The notes beneath the pieces are model-generated. The model did not search any database. It had not been told where the DNA came from and worked only from the letters and a program-made list of their open reading frames with translations. From a virus: a stretch of 59,314 nt of DNA. Made by a program: the position numbers and the translations under genes. This document shows, in pieces, positions 24,219 through 31,195 of the stretch (positions within the stretch are counted from its first letter, which is position 1; each line of letters begins with the position of its first letter). The stretch is taken from the IMG/VR virus record IMGVR_UViG_3300036719_002803, positions 1 to 59,314 of that record; one strand, 5' to 3'.

Positions 24219-25015
24219 AGTGTAAATAGCTTCCCATCAACAACACATGAGTAATCTGGTGCCACATGGATCATTTGAATATGTGGGTAGTCATTTACAA
24301 TATGTGCAATGGCAAAACCCTTTTGCCAATCATGGTGCTGCATATATTTCATTCCATCTGATTTTTCATCACACATGTGGCCAAGCTCATAACCTCGAAG
24401 AGTTTCTCCCTGTCCACCGTTTCTTAACTCATAAGTAACTAAGTGTGATGCTATTCTATGAGAGTGGCCTCTCATCAAAGATATCTGAAGGTCTTCCATA
24501 TCTTTTCTTACTGAACCAGTTGAAGCAATTGAAAGTCCATGATGAACATGTATATCTCCAAAGCGGCGCTTAGGAAGTTCATTATAATAAATATACTCAT
24601 AGCCTAGAGAATCTAGGCTCCACATTGATTCTGGAGTTACTTCAGAAATGTACTCTGGCAACTTAGCATCTACATAATTAAATATTCTAATATCATGATT
24701 TCCTAATGCTGAAAAAAGCTGAGCATCTGGAAGCATCTCTCTTGTCTTTGCATAAAAGTCTCTTGCGCCCTTTGCTTCATGCCTCATCATCGGAACAATA
24801 AGATCTTTGCTATCATTCTTATGATAGTTTAAAAACTCTGCTGATTTGCCCTCAGTATACTTGCTATAGCAAGCCTGATCATCTGTGTCTCCGAGGTAAT
24901 CAACGACATCTGGTTTAAACCACTTCATGACTTTAAACCAAAGCGCAATCATCTTATCATCTTGATACGGAAATTGTTGATCGGATGATATCATCCACTT
25001 TAAATCGTTGCTCAT
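24215..25015 (-). CDS. Calcineurin-type metallophosphoesterase
   Basis: A 266-residue protein with the metal-site motifs in order: Asp12 (ISSDQQFPY), GDTDD (Asp43), GNHD (Asn106, His107), VHHG (His158/159) and GHSH (His184, His186). These bind two metals and hydrolyse phosphoesters. It is the first gene of the replication region, directly after the promoter/palindrome. Substrate may be DNA ends, nucleotides or RNA caps. Confidence 0.88.
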   Translation of the reverse strand: MSNDLKWMISSDQQFPYQDDKMIALWFKVMKWFKPDVVDYLGDTDDQACYSKYTEGKSAEFLNYHKNDSKDLIVPMMRHEAKGARDFYAKTREMLPDAQLFSALGNHDIRIFNYVDAKLPEYISEVTPESMWSLDSLGYEYIYYNELPKRRFGDIHVHHGLSIASTGSVRKDMEDLQISLMRGHSHRIASHLVTYELRNGGQGETLRGYELGHMCDEKSDGMKYMQHHDWQKGFAIAHIVNDYPHIQMIHVAPDYSCVVDGKLFTL

Positions 25016-25036
25016 TAAAACCCTTAATATATATAA

Positions 25037-25056
25037 AAGCCACGATATCGTGGCTT
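25037..25056 (-). terminator. Perfect 20-base palindrome: terminator or operator
   Basis: AAGCCACGATATCGTGGCTT is a perfect palindrome. As RNA it forms an 8-base-pair stem with an ATAT loop, followed on the minus strand by TTTTATATATATT, so it can be a terminator for the tail operon. It lies just after a strong promoter (25069-25096), where a terminator would stop that promoter's own transcript. It may therefore instead be a repressor operator or an attenuator for the early genes. Confidence 0.55.
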
Positions 25057-25068
25057 AATGTTATAGCA

Positions 25069-25096
25069 ATTGTAACATATTAAATCAATGTGTCAA
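25069..25096 (-). promoter_or_regulatory. Promoter of the replication region
   Basis: Minus strand TTGACA (25091-25096), 16-base spacer, TACAAT (25069-25074). The -35 is perfect and the -10 matches five of six. The predicted start near 25062 precedes the palindrome and gives a leader of about 47 bases before the phosphoesterase ATG, which has AAGGG upstream. It sits at the boundary of tail and replication genes, where an early promoter is expected. Confidence 0.65.
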
Positions 25097-25104
25097 TAGA
25101 TACT

Positions 25105-25530
25105 TTAAGGTTTGCTTATAACCTTTTTACCTGCACTCAACCAGTGAAAATTAACTGGTCCAGATATAGTTTTTTCAGCATACACATTTAGTTTAGTTGA
25201 TCCCGACCACTGTCCAGAAATAGACCATCTCATGTTATTAGTTTTAGGATCTTGGTTTCTTGGTGTTGCAACAACATAAGCAATTTCATATTCTGGTCCC
25301 CAACCTAAATCAATTTCGATTGAGCTAACTTTTCCGCCAGGTAATCCAGTTTCAAATGTAACTACGCCAGCTTCTAAATGCATTCTAGTTGACTGTGTGA
25401 TACTACCTGCAGTTGTTGTACTAAGCTTATAAGTCTCATCAGACTGAAGCTTAATGCTATCTATTTGTGTTTGAAGATCCTGTAATTTTTTAGGATCTAC
25501 TGGCTCTCCATCTTGGAATGTAACTGTCAA
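25105..25530 (-). CDS. Probable accessory virion protein
   Basis: A 141-residue protein: a short helical part (KKLQDLQTQIDSIKLQSDE) and then a beta-rich domain (SSIEIDLGWGPEYEIAYVVATP, WSISGQWSGSTKLNVYAEK). Helix plus beta sandwich is common in small trimeric tail, collar or decoration proteins. It is the last gene of the tail region and ends at the palindrome. No specific family was recognised. Confidence 0.55.
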   Translation of the reverse strand: MTVTFQDGEPVDPKKLQDLQTQIDSIKLQSDETYKLSTTTAGSITQSTRMHLEAGVVTFETGLPGGKVSSIEIDLGWGPEYEIAYVVATPRNQDPKTNNMRWSISGQWSGSTKLNVYAEKTISGPVNFHWLSAGKKVISKP

Positions 25531-25719
25531 CTAAATTTCCTCCACCTTTGACTCTATTTGATTAGAGTACTCAGAAATAGCTTTTTCTTTTTCTTGATTT
25601 TGATTTATAATTGTAGTAAGCTCTGCTCTTAGCATTGCAATCTGCAATTCATGATGAGCCGCCATCTGGCCAATTCTTTCTTGAAGAGCAGTTATAATTA
25701 ATTCTTCTTTAGAAGACAT
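25531..25719 (-). CDS. Small coiled-coil protein
   Basis: A 62-residue, nearly all-helical protein with heptad-like leucines and isoleucines and many Glu/Gln residues. It directly precedes the small beta-rich protein and follows another small helical protein. It may be an assembly accessory. Function unknown. Confidence 0.55.
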   Translation of the reverse strand: MSSKEELIITALQERIGQMAAHHELQIAMLRAELTTIINQNQEKEKAISEYSNQIESKVEEI

Positions 25720-25731
25720 TTTTTACCTAAC

Positions 25732-25953
25732 TTATTCTGATAGAGAAGTTAGCTCTTCGACAAGAGCCTCTATTTTTTTATTAACTGAAGCAATTTGCAC
25801 ATTAATAGATGCAATACCATCTGTAGATGGAGTTTCTGCTGCTTCCTCTTCCATTAAATTTACCTGTAAATTATACTTTGAGTATGCAAGCGTTCTCAGG
25901 TGAGACTCAATTATTGAGCTTTTTTCTTCATTGGTTAATACGTATTCTGCCAT
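25732..25953 (-). CDS. Small helical protein
   Basis: A 73-residue helical protein with two charged helices joined by PSTDG, consistent with a helical hairpin. It has a strong AAGGAGG site and its own promoter just upstream. Function unknown. Confidence 0.6.
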   Translation of the reverse strand: MAEYVLTNEEKSSIIESHLRTLAYSKYNLQVNLMEEEAAETPSTDGIASINVQIASVNKKIEALVEELTSLSE

Positions 25954-25978
25954 TTTACTTCCTCCTTGTTTGTCATAT

Positions 25979-25987
25979 TATTATACC
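25979..25987 (-). promoter_or_regulatory. Extended -10 promoter before the small helical proteins
   Basis: Minus strand TGGTATAAT, the same extended -10 as seen before the PA14 gene. A TTGCCC lies upstream but at 19 bases. The predicted start near 25972 gives a leader of about 19 bases holding the AAGGAGG site. Confidence 0.55.
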
Positions 25988-25988
25988 A

Positions 25989-26225
25989 TTACCATTTACC
26001 TATTGGGCAAACCGCTCCCTTTAATCTTGTTTTCGCTGGCATAAAGCAACCGCATTCTTGGCAGGTCTTTACCCCGTCATTAAATTTAGGGCAGGCTTTA
26101 CATAAAGAATACCTGGCACTTGACTCTTCTTCTGAAGAATACTCTGTGTTTGGATTTAAAAAATCCCAGGGTTTTACTTCATTTGAAGAAACAAGCTTTT
26201 TTGCTTGCTCCCATTTACTAGCCAC
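25989..26225 (-). CDS. Cysteine-rich zinc-binding protein (DUF6171-like)
   Basis: A 78-residue protein with CKACPKF, CQECGCFMPAKTRL and CPIGKW. This pattern (CxxCP, CxxCGCFMxxKT, CPxGKW) is shared by small phage and bacterial proteins grouped as DUF6171. Six cysteines suggest one or two zinc sites. The N-terminus (KWEQAKKLVSSNEVKPWDFLNP) is typical. Function is unknown; phage copies lie among tail-tip genes as here. Confidence 0.7.
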   Translation of the reverse strand: MASKWEQAKKLVSSNEVKPWDFLNPNTEYSSEEESSARYSLCKACPKFNDGVKTCQECGCFMPAKTRLKGAVCPIGKW

Positions 26226-26451
26226 TTATTTCCCTCAATTCAAACGACTGGCCGTTCCAAAAATAATTAGCGCCAGCTTTTGGTAAATCTGGAATATCAA
26301 TTGCAATGTCTTCCATATCTACTAAAATTGGTGTGCTAGAAAGACCAGCTCTTAATAGATCAGTTCCAGGGCCAGCGATATTAAACCACCCAGCATACTC
26401 ACCATCAACAAGAACCATGTATGTACTTCCTTGCATGTCTGACTTATTCAT
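26218..26451 (-). CDS. Small beta-rich protein of unknown function
   Basis: A 77-residue protein starting MNKSDMQGSTYMVLVDGEYAG, with several predicted strands and a final FWNGQSFELRE. This kind of short sequence often forms the tip of tail fibres. It has AAGGAG upstream and a promoter in the preceding gap. Confidence 0.55.
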   Translation of the reverse strand: MNKSDMQGSTYMVLVDGEYAGWFNIAGPGTDLLRAGLSSTPILVDMEDIAIDIPDLPKAGANYFWNGQSFELREISG

Positions 26452-26472
26452 AATATCTCCTTAACACAATGA

Positions 26473-26501
26473 ATCATATCATTTATTGCAATAGATGTCT
26501 A
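26473..26501 (-). promoter_or_regulatory. Promoter in the gap after the oxygenase gene
   Basis: Minus strand TAGACA (26496-26501), 17 bases, TATGAT (26473-26478), each five of six to consensus. It would transcribe the small tail-end genes 26218..26451 onward, with a leader of about 15 bases containing AAGGAG. Confidence 0.5.
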
Positions 26502-26510
26502 GTAAAAAAT

Positions 26511-27092
26511 TTATTTGCCAAAGGATATTACCGAGTGCTTCACTCCGCTTACTACTGGCAAAACCCTGTGTATATAATCTGAGCTGGAAGGGAATATTAT
26601 CAGGCTATTCTTTTGAGGCTTTATCGGTATGCTGTATGCTTTATCTTTAAACTGAATTTCCCCTCCCTCATAATCATCATTTATATAGTAAACAAACGAT
26701 ATAGTAGACGGGTGGCTTTTTCCATCGTCACTGTGCCATGTGAGCTTTTGAGACTGCTCATACTTTAATATCTCCCACGGCTCCCTTTCTTTTATCTTTA
26801 TTCCAGTTGATCTTACAAAATGCAATATACACTTAGATAATGCTAGATCTATTTTTTTATTAAGAACTCTTTTTGCATTATTGTAATCGGATTTGTCTTG
26901 CAAGTTTGTGTATAATGAAAAAACAGTGCACGAACGCAAGGAGGGGTCATAGTCATGATTATTTATTGTTGCGGACTTATAGTCTTGATTATAATCAGAA
27001 AATATACTATTTAGCTCAGTAAGAATTTGCAAATCATTTTCTATTGCATTCTTATACATAAATATTTTATTTCCCAGGTCTTCTACCTTCAA
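26511..27092 (-). CDS. 2-oxoglutarate/Fe(II) oxygenase, prolyl-4-hydroxylase type
   Basis: A 193-residue double-stranded beta-helix enzyme. His120 and Asp122 (WHSDDG) and His175 (YIHRV) are the iron ligands and Lys185 (GVKHS) the likely 2-oxoglutarate contact, all with P4Hc-family spacing. EGGEIQF and LIIFPSSSDYIHRV are characteristic. It would hydroxylate a protein side chain, or a nucleic acid or small molecule. It immediately follows the large TSP1/Hint tail protein, the natural candidate substrate. Confidence 0.9.
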   Translation of the reverse strand: MKVEDLGNKIFMYKNAIENDLQILTELNSIFSDYNQDYKSATINNHDYDPSLRSCTVFSLYTNLQDKSDYNNAKRVLNKKIDLALSKCILHFVRSTGIKIKEREPWEILKYEQSQKLTWHSDDGKSHPSTISFVYYINDDYEGGEIQFKDKAYSIPIKPQKNSLIIFPSSSDYIHRVLPVVSGVKHSVISFGK

Positions 27093-27106
27093 CTTGTTCC
27101 CCCATC

Positions 27107-30100
27107 TTATGTCTTTTCGCTGAAGTTGTGAGCCATTAAGCCCTCAACAAAGTATATGTCTTTATTTTCAATATTAATTGAAACTGTTTCGACTATTTCA
27201 TCAACTAAAATTTTTGAGGTAACCGTAACGTTATCTAAATTCTCATTCATAACTGTATCACCCACATTTAAGTCTTTAACCTCAATAAATTTCCAAACAC
27301 CGTTTTGTCTTGCTGGAATAATATGCTCGTACGTTATCTTAATTGTATCATTTATTAAGTAGTACTGTCCATAAGATCTTATAATAACATTTGTTACATT
27401 TGCTACAGTCTTAGTTGTTCCAGAAATATCTTCGGATGACCAGAGAGATAGATTGCTTATGTCAGCTTCGTTGTCGCCAACACCTGGAACGTCTGCTGCC
27501 ATTACTTCATCTCCAATATAAAGGTCTTCAATATTTTTAAATGTGCCATCTGCCATCTGTATTTTAGTTCCTACAACGTGACATCCACCACCGCCTGTAT
27601 CAATTGTGTCAATGGTATCAATTGTATCAATTGTATCAATTGTGTTAATAGTATTAATTGTATCAATTGTGTTAATAGTATTAATTGTATCAATTGTATC
27701 AATTGTGTTAATAGTATTAATTGTGTTAATAGTATTAATTGTGTTAATAGTATTAATTGTGTTAATAGTATTAATTGTGTTAATAGTATTAATTGTATTA
27801 ATAGTGGTACAGTTTCTGTATTCTATTTCAAAACTACTAACTTCTCTGGTAGACAAAACATTGCAGCTTGAATTAATACATGTTTCTATAGCAGTCCAAG
27901 TTCTAATTCTAGCCTGTTCTCCTTGGCTACATGACCCCCATGACCCCCATGCGCTATAACTTCTATCACCAGTTGTACATCCTGCCGTGCAGCATGGCGC
28001 ATACTCAAACTCAGTTCCGCTAACCTCTTTTGTTGATGAAGTGCAATTAACTGTATTGCTTGTTTCAATTGCCGTCCAGGTTCTAGAGCGTGTTCTTTCT
28101 CCTTGGCTACAGTTTCCGTATGCAGACCAGGCACTATATGTCTTTGGACCAGTGGTAACGCTAGCAGTACAACAATCTATACACTCAATATCATTTCCAG
28201 AAATAGTAGTTACTTCATTTGTGCAGCTTGTTGTAAAACAAGATTGTTGAGCTGTCCAAGGTCTTGTTCTGCAAATCTGTGAGGTAAATAGATTACAGCT
28301 TCCATACGCACCCCAGGCCCCATAAGTCTTTTCACCAGTTGTACATACCTGAGTGCAACATGATGTGTACTCATACTCAACACTATTTAATTCATTTTGA
28401 GAAATTATATTACAGCTTGAATCGATACACGTATTTATTGCAGTCCAAGATCTCTGTCTTCTTCTCTCGCCATTACTGCAACTTCCGTATGCAGACCAAT
28501 CACCGTAGGTTTTAGTACCCAGAGTACACCCAGCTGTGCAGCATGGCGCATACCCAAACTCAGTTCCGTTTACTTCTTTTGTTGATGATGTGCAGTTAAT
28601 TGTATTGCTTGTTTCAATTGCCGTCCAGGTTCTATAGCGTGTTCTTTCTCCTTGGATACAGCTTCCGTATGCAGACCAGTCACTGTATGTCTTTGGGCCA
28701 GTGGTGACGCTGGAAGTACAGCAATCTTTATAATCGACATCATTTCCAGATCCTGGACCAACCGTAGTAACACAGCTTGAGTTTATAGTAGTAGCTGTTG
28801 CTGTCCAGGGAATTAGTCTTCCTATTTGTCCAGTATTTAAATTACATGTACCCCATGGGCCAGGTGTTCCGTAAGTTTTTGGTCCATAAGTTGTAGAAGG
28901 TGTACAGCAGCTTGTGTCCTGTTGCTCTGTACCACTTATTTCTGTTGTTGTTTCAACACAGCTAGTATTTGTTGTTATTCTTAGTGCAGTCCAGGTTCTT
29001 GATCGAGTTCTTCTAGGATCAGCTCCATAACACTCGCCGTATTCAGACCAGGCACTGTATGTCTTATCCCCGTCAACTGTGCTGGCAACACAACAATCTT
29101 TAAACTGCTGCTCATTCCCAGACTCTTGAGTTGTAGTGGTAATGCAGTCTCTGCTGTAATTAGTTCTAGTAGCAGTCCATGGTACTAGTCTAGTTATTCC
29201 TACGTTAGGAGTACACGTACCCCAAGGACCAGGAGTTCCATAAGTCTTTTCGCCTAAAGTTGAGGTGGCAATACAACAATCTATGTATTCTGTTTCTGAG
29301 CCAGAAAGCTCAACAGTAGTAACTACGCAATTTTGAGAAGTAGTTTTTTGTTGCTGTGTCCATTGTCTAGTTCTTGGTCTCTTAGGATCTGCAGGGAAAA
29401 CTGTACACAATCCAATAACCCATTCTGTATAAACCTTTGGCTCCAGCACGACCTTTTGACAACATATTTCTGTTTTAGAGCAGGTTATAGAGTATCCGCT
29501 AGCGCCTCCAGATTTATCCGATAACTCAATTGTTGGCCCAGAACAAACTACTGGCTGAGTATTTCCATATGTTAAGCAGTACCATATGGAACCTATTTCT
29601 GTACATAGAGTGTCGGATGTAGCTTGCTCATAAGAGACTGCAGTTAAATTGACATTATCTATTTTTTCAGTTGTAACAGTTAGGCAGGAATCTCCACTGC
29701 TTGTTATTCCAGATACTGAAATTACATCTGCAGATATGGATGCTGACCCTAAGCTTACATTTGCTGTTATAGTAAATCCAGATAAGCTGCTATAGTTTGC
29801 TATATATACCTTATAACTATTTTCTGTAATATCATAAGGCTCTCCAAGAATTGCCTCTACGCCAGTAGAAATTGTTCTAAAGCTTTTAGAAACCTCGTCG
29901 CTTTTGTACTTATCTCCTTCTCCAGCAAGTGCCGTTACCAAAACGGTATACAGTCTGTTTTCCGTTAATCCAAAAGGGCTGGCAGAAGTACTTGTTGTTG
30001 AGGCTAATGGATAGCCAGGCAAAGAGTTACCTGTAATAGAATCAATTAGATCAACCTTGTATCTTTCTGCATCTGGTGAATACCAAGAAATGTCTGCGGA

Positions 30101-31183
30101 GCTTTTTGTTCTATTTGATATTGTTATTTCTGGGTTTTCTATTTCCCTAGGAGGGGTAAATACATATGAAGCAACTTGTTGGGTTTCATTAAAATCTAGC
30201 AGGTGCTGCTCCAAAGAAAGGCTGGGATTATAATAGTAATCTTTTGCAACTGCATAAACATTAATTATATAGTCTTCACCAGAATCAATCATTGCTTGTG
30301 TATACTGTACAAAACTAGAGTACTGGTGATTTGGAAGTACGTCTTCGCTTTTCAGATCTCCTATCCTTGTACCATAAAAATCAGTAAACTCAACTATTTG
30401 CTTTCCAATAAACTCATCAGTCCGAGATGAAGAAAAATATTGTCCATTTGGATATGATGATGCAGATGATGTTAGGTACTGCCATTTAAATCCAAATATT
30501 TTAAATTCAGGGATGCTAAGTGTTTCATCTTCAATTATTTGATCTCCAGTGCTGTATGTGTGAAATCCAAATGTTAGTTTTGGGAATATTCCGTTTGCAC
30601 TTGGATACCATGTAGTTGCCTCTAAGTAATCCGACTCTTCTGGATTTTTATCTTCTGCAGCTTGAATCTTTGCTCTAAACCCAACTTTATTTTTAATGTC
30701 TTCTAAATTAATTACTGGGCGCAATGCAGTATTCGTTGGAACCTGATCTAGGTAGTCAGAGTCTTTATATTCTAGATACTCTAATTCTTGAGTTATTAAA
30801 TCTGTTTGATCTGCCCACCCGCCAAGGGCAGCCTTTTGAATTTTTATTAAAAAGGATTTAGGGTCTTCGTACCACTTTCCTCTTCTGACATACATCTTGT
30901 CTTGCTGAGTGCACTGATACTCTGACTCTATCGATGATGGAGATATAAATACAAGACCCACGTCTGATTTTGGATATGGGAACGCTGCTCCAAATATTCT
31001 TCTCCAGATGCCGCTTCCTTCGTATCTCCATATGCTTTTAAGTTTTACCCAGCCACGATCAGCCACGTTGACTTCTCCACCGAAGTCATTTATTCTTCTA
31101 AAAATATTTTTTATTTTTACCCAGCCATTAGTGGCTACAGAAACCTCACCGCCTGAGTCGTTAATTCTTCTCCAGATTGTCAT
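27107..31183 (-). CDS. Giant tail protein: thrombospondin-like repeats, TI(N/D) tract, C-terminal Hint domain
   Basis: A 1358-residue tail protein. Residues 3-60 hold two near-copies of WRRINDxGGEVxVAxxGWVK, probably an attachment module. A fibronectin-III-like domain lies near 350-440. Residues about 575-1125 are nine cysteine-rich repeats of about 55-60 residues (for example TYSAWSAYGNC, then ERTRSRTWTA, then CC), resembling thrombospondin type 1. Residues 1127-1195 are 23 tripeptides TIN or TID, then GGGG, then a Hint domain (1201-1353) with Cys1, TYEH and terminal HN. Only FSEKT follows, so the Hint part probably cleaves and does not splice. It lies after another giant tail protein and before a hydroxylase. 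Confidence 0.85.
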   Translation of the reverse strand: MTIWRRINDSGGEVSVATNGWVKIKNIFRRINDFGGEVNVADRGWVKLKSIWRYEGSGIWRRIFGAAFPYPKSDVGLVFISPSSIESEYQCTQQDKMYVRRGKWYEDPKSFLIKIQKAALGGWADQTDLITQELEYLEYKDSDYLDQVPTNTALRPVINLEDIKNKVGFRAKIQAAEDKNPEESDYLEATTWYPSANGIFPKLTFGFHTYSTGDQIIEDETLSIPEFKIFGFKWQYLTSSASSYPNGQYFSSSRTDEFIGKQIVEFTDFYGTRIGDLKSEDVLPNHQYSSFVQYTQAMIDSGEDYIINVYAVAKDYYYNPSLSLEQHLLDFNETQQVASYVFTPPREIENPEITISNRTKSSADISWYSPDAERYKVDLIDSITGNSLPGYPLASTTSTSASPFGLTENRLYTVLVTALAGEGDKYKSDEVSKSFRTISTGVEAILGEPYDITENSYKVYIANYSSLSGFTITANVSLGSASISADVISVSGITSSGDSCLTVTTEKIDNVNLTAVSYEQATSDTLCTEIGSIWYCLTYGNTQPVVCSGPTIELSDKSGGASGYSITCSKTEICCQKVVLEPKVYTEWVIGLCTVFPADPKRPRTRQWTQQQKTTSQNCVVTTVELSGSETEYIDCCIATSTLGEKTYGTPGPWGTCTPNVGITRLVPWTATRTNYSRDCITTTTQESGNEQQFKDCCVASTVDGDKTYSAWSEYGECYGADPRRTRSRTWTALRITTNTSCVETTTEISGTEQQDTSCCTPSTTYGPKTYGTPGPWGTCNLNTGQIGRLIPWTATATTINSSCVTTVGPGSGNDVDYKDCCTSSVTTGPKTYSDWSAYGSCIQGERTRYRTWTAIETSNTINCTSSTKEVNGTEFGYAPCCTAGCTLGTKTYGDWSAYGSCSNGERRRQRSWTAINTCIDSSCNIISQNELNSVEYEYTSCCTQVCTTGEKTYGAWGAYGSCNLFTSQICRTRPWTAQQSCFTTSCTNEVTTISGNDIECIDCCTASVTTGPKTYSAWSAYGNCSQGERTRSRTWTAIETSNTVNCTSSTKEVSGTEFEYAPCCTAGCTTGDRSYSAWGSWGSCSQGEQARIRTWTAIETCINSSCNVLSTREVSSFEIEYRNCTTINTINTINTINTINTINTINTINTINTINTINTIDTIDTINTINTIDTINTINTIDTIDTIDTIDTIDTGGGGCHVVGTKIQMADGTFKNIEDLYIGDEVMAADVPGVGDNEADISNLSLWSSEDISGTTKTVANVTNVIIRSYGQYYLINDTIKITYEHIIPARQNGVWKFIEVKDLNVGDTVMNENLDNVTVTSKILVDEIVETVSINIENKDIYFVEGLMAHNFSEKT
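27125..27583 (-). other. Hint (hedgehog/intein-type) self-processing domain
   Basis: Residues 1201-1353 of the tail protein. Cys1201 starts CHVVGTKIQMADG, the block A pattern. FKNIEDLYIGDEVMA follows. Block B is KITYEHIIP with the TxxH histidine, and the next GVWKFIEVKDLNVGD repeats the structural half. The end is FVEGLMAHN. There is no endonuclease insertion. The residue after Asn is Phe, not Cys/Ser/Thr, as in bacterial intein-like domains that cleave. Expected reaction: N-S acyl shift at Gly-Cys and release or transfer of the tail protein C-terminus, with or without Asn cyclisation. Confidence 0.88.
27599..27805 (-). repeat. 23-unit 9-base tandem repeat coding Thr-Ile-Asn/Asp
   Basis: Exactly 207 bases of 9-base units, minus strand ACAATTAAT, ACTATTAAC, ACAATTGAT and ACCATTGAC. 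Many alternate as an 18-base higher-order unit. Eight units encode TID, clustered near the Hint side, and fifteen encode TIN. Unit length is a multiple of three, so gain or loss keeps the frame. The peptide could be a stiff beta-rich stalk. Confidence 0.97.
27809..29460 (-). repeat. Nine thrombospondin-1-like repeats
   Basis: Each repeat has TYG/TYS, then W or PW, then G-x-C about ten residues in, then RTRxWTA, a Cys, an acidic or Thr-rich strand and a CC pair. Two copies (about 27975-28177 and 28524-28726, 549 bases apart) are nearly identical at DNA level, so the array is recent and still recombining. Animal thrombospondin repeats share the WSxWSxC and RxR pattern; common descent is not shown. 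Confidence 0.8.
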
Positions 31184-31195
31184 ATTTCTACACCA

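Noticed and set aside
27125-27583. Splicing intein
   Set aside because: Only five residues follow the terminal Asn and the next is Phe, so there is no useful C-extein nucleophile. Cleavage is likelier than splicing.
27599-27805. CRISPR array
   Set aside because: The unit is 9 bases with no spacers, in frame inside a protein gene, and no cas1/cas2 lies near. The Cas4-like gene at 13.2 kb is a stand-alone phage nuclease.
27578-27959. Plus-strand ORFs with repeated CINCVNSIN or IVLIVLIV
   Set aside because: They are antisense frames of the 9-base tandem repeat in the tail gene. No ribosome site and no domain; the coding strand is explained by the minus frame.
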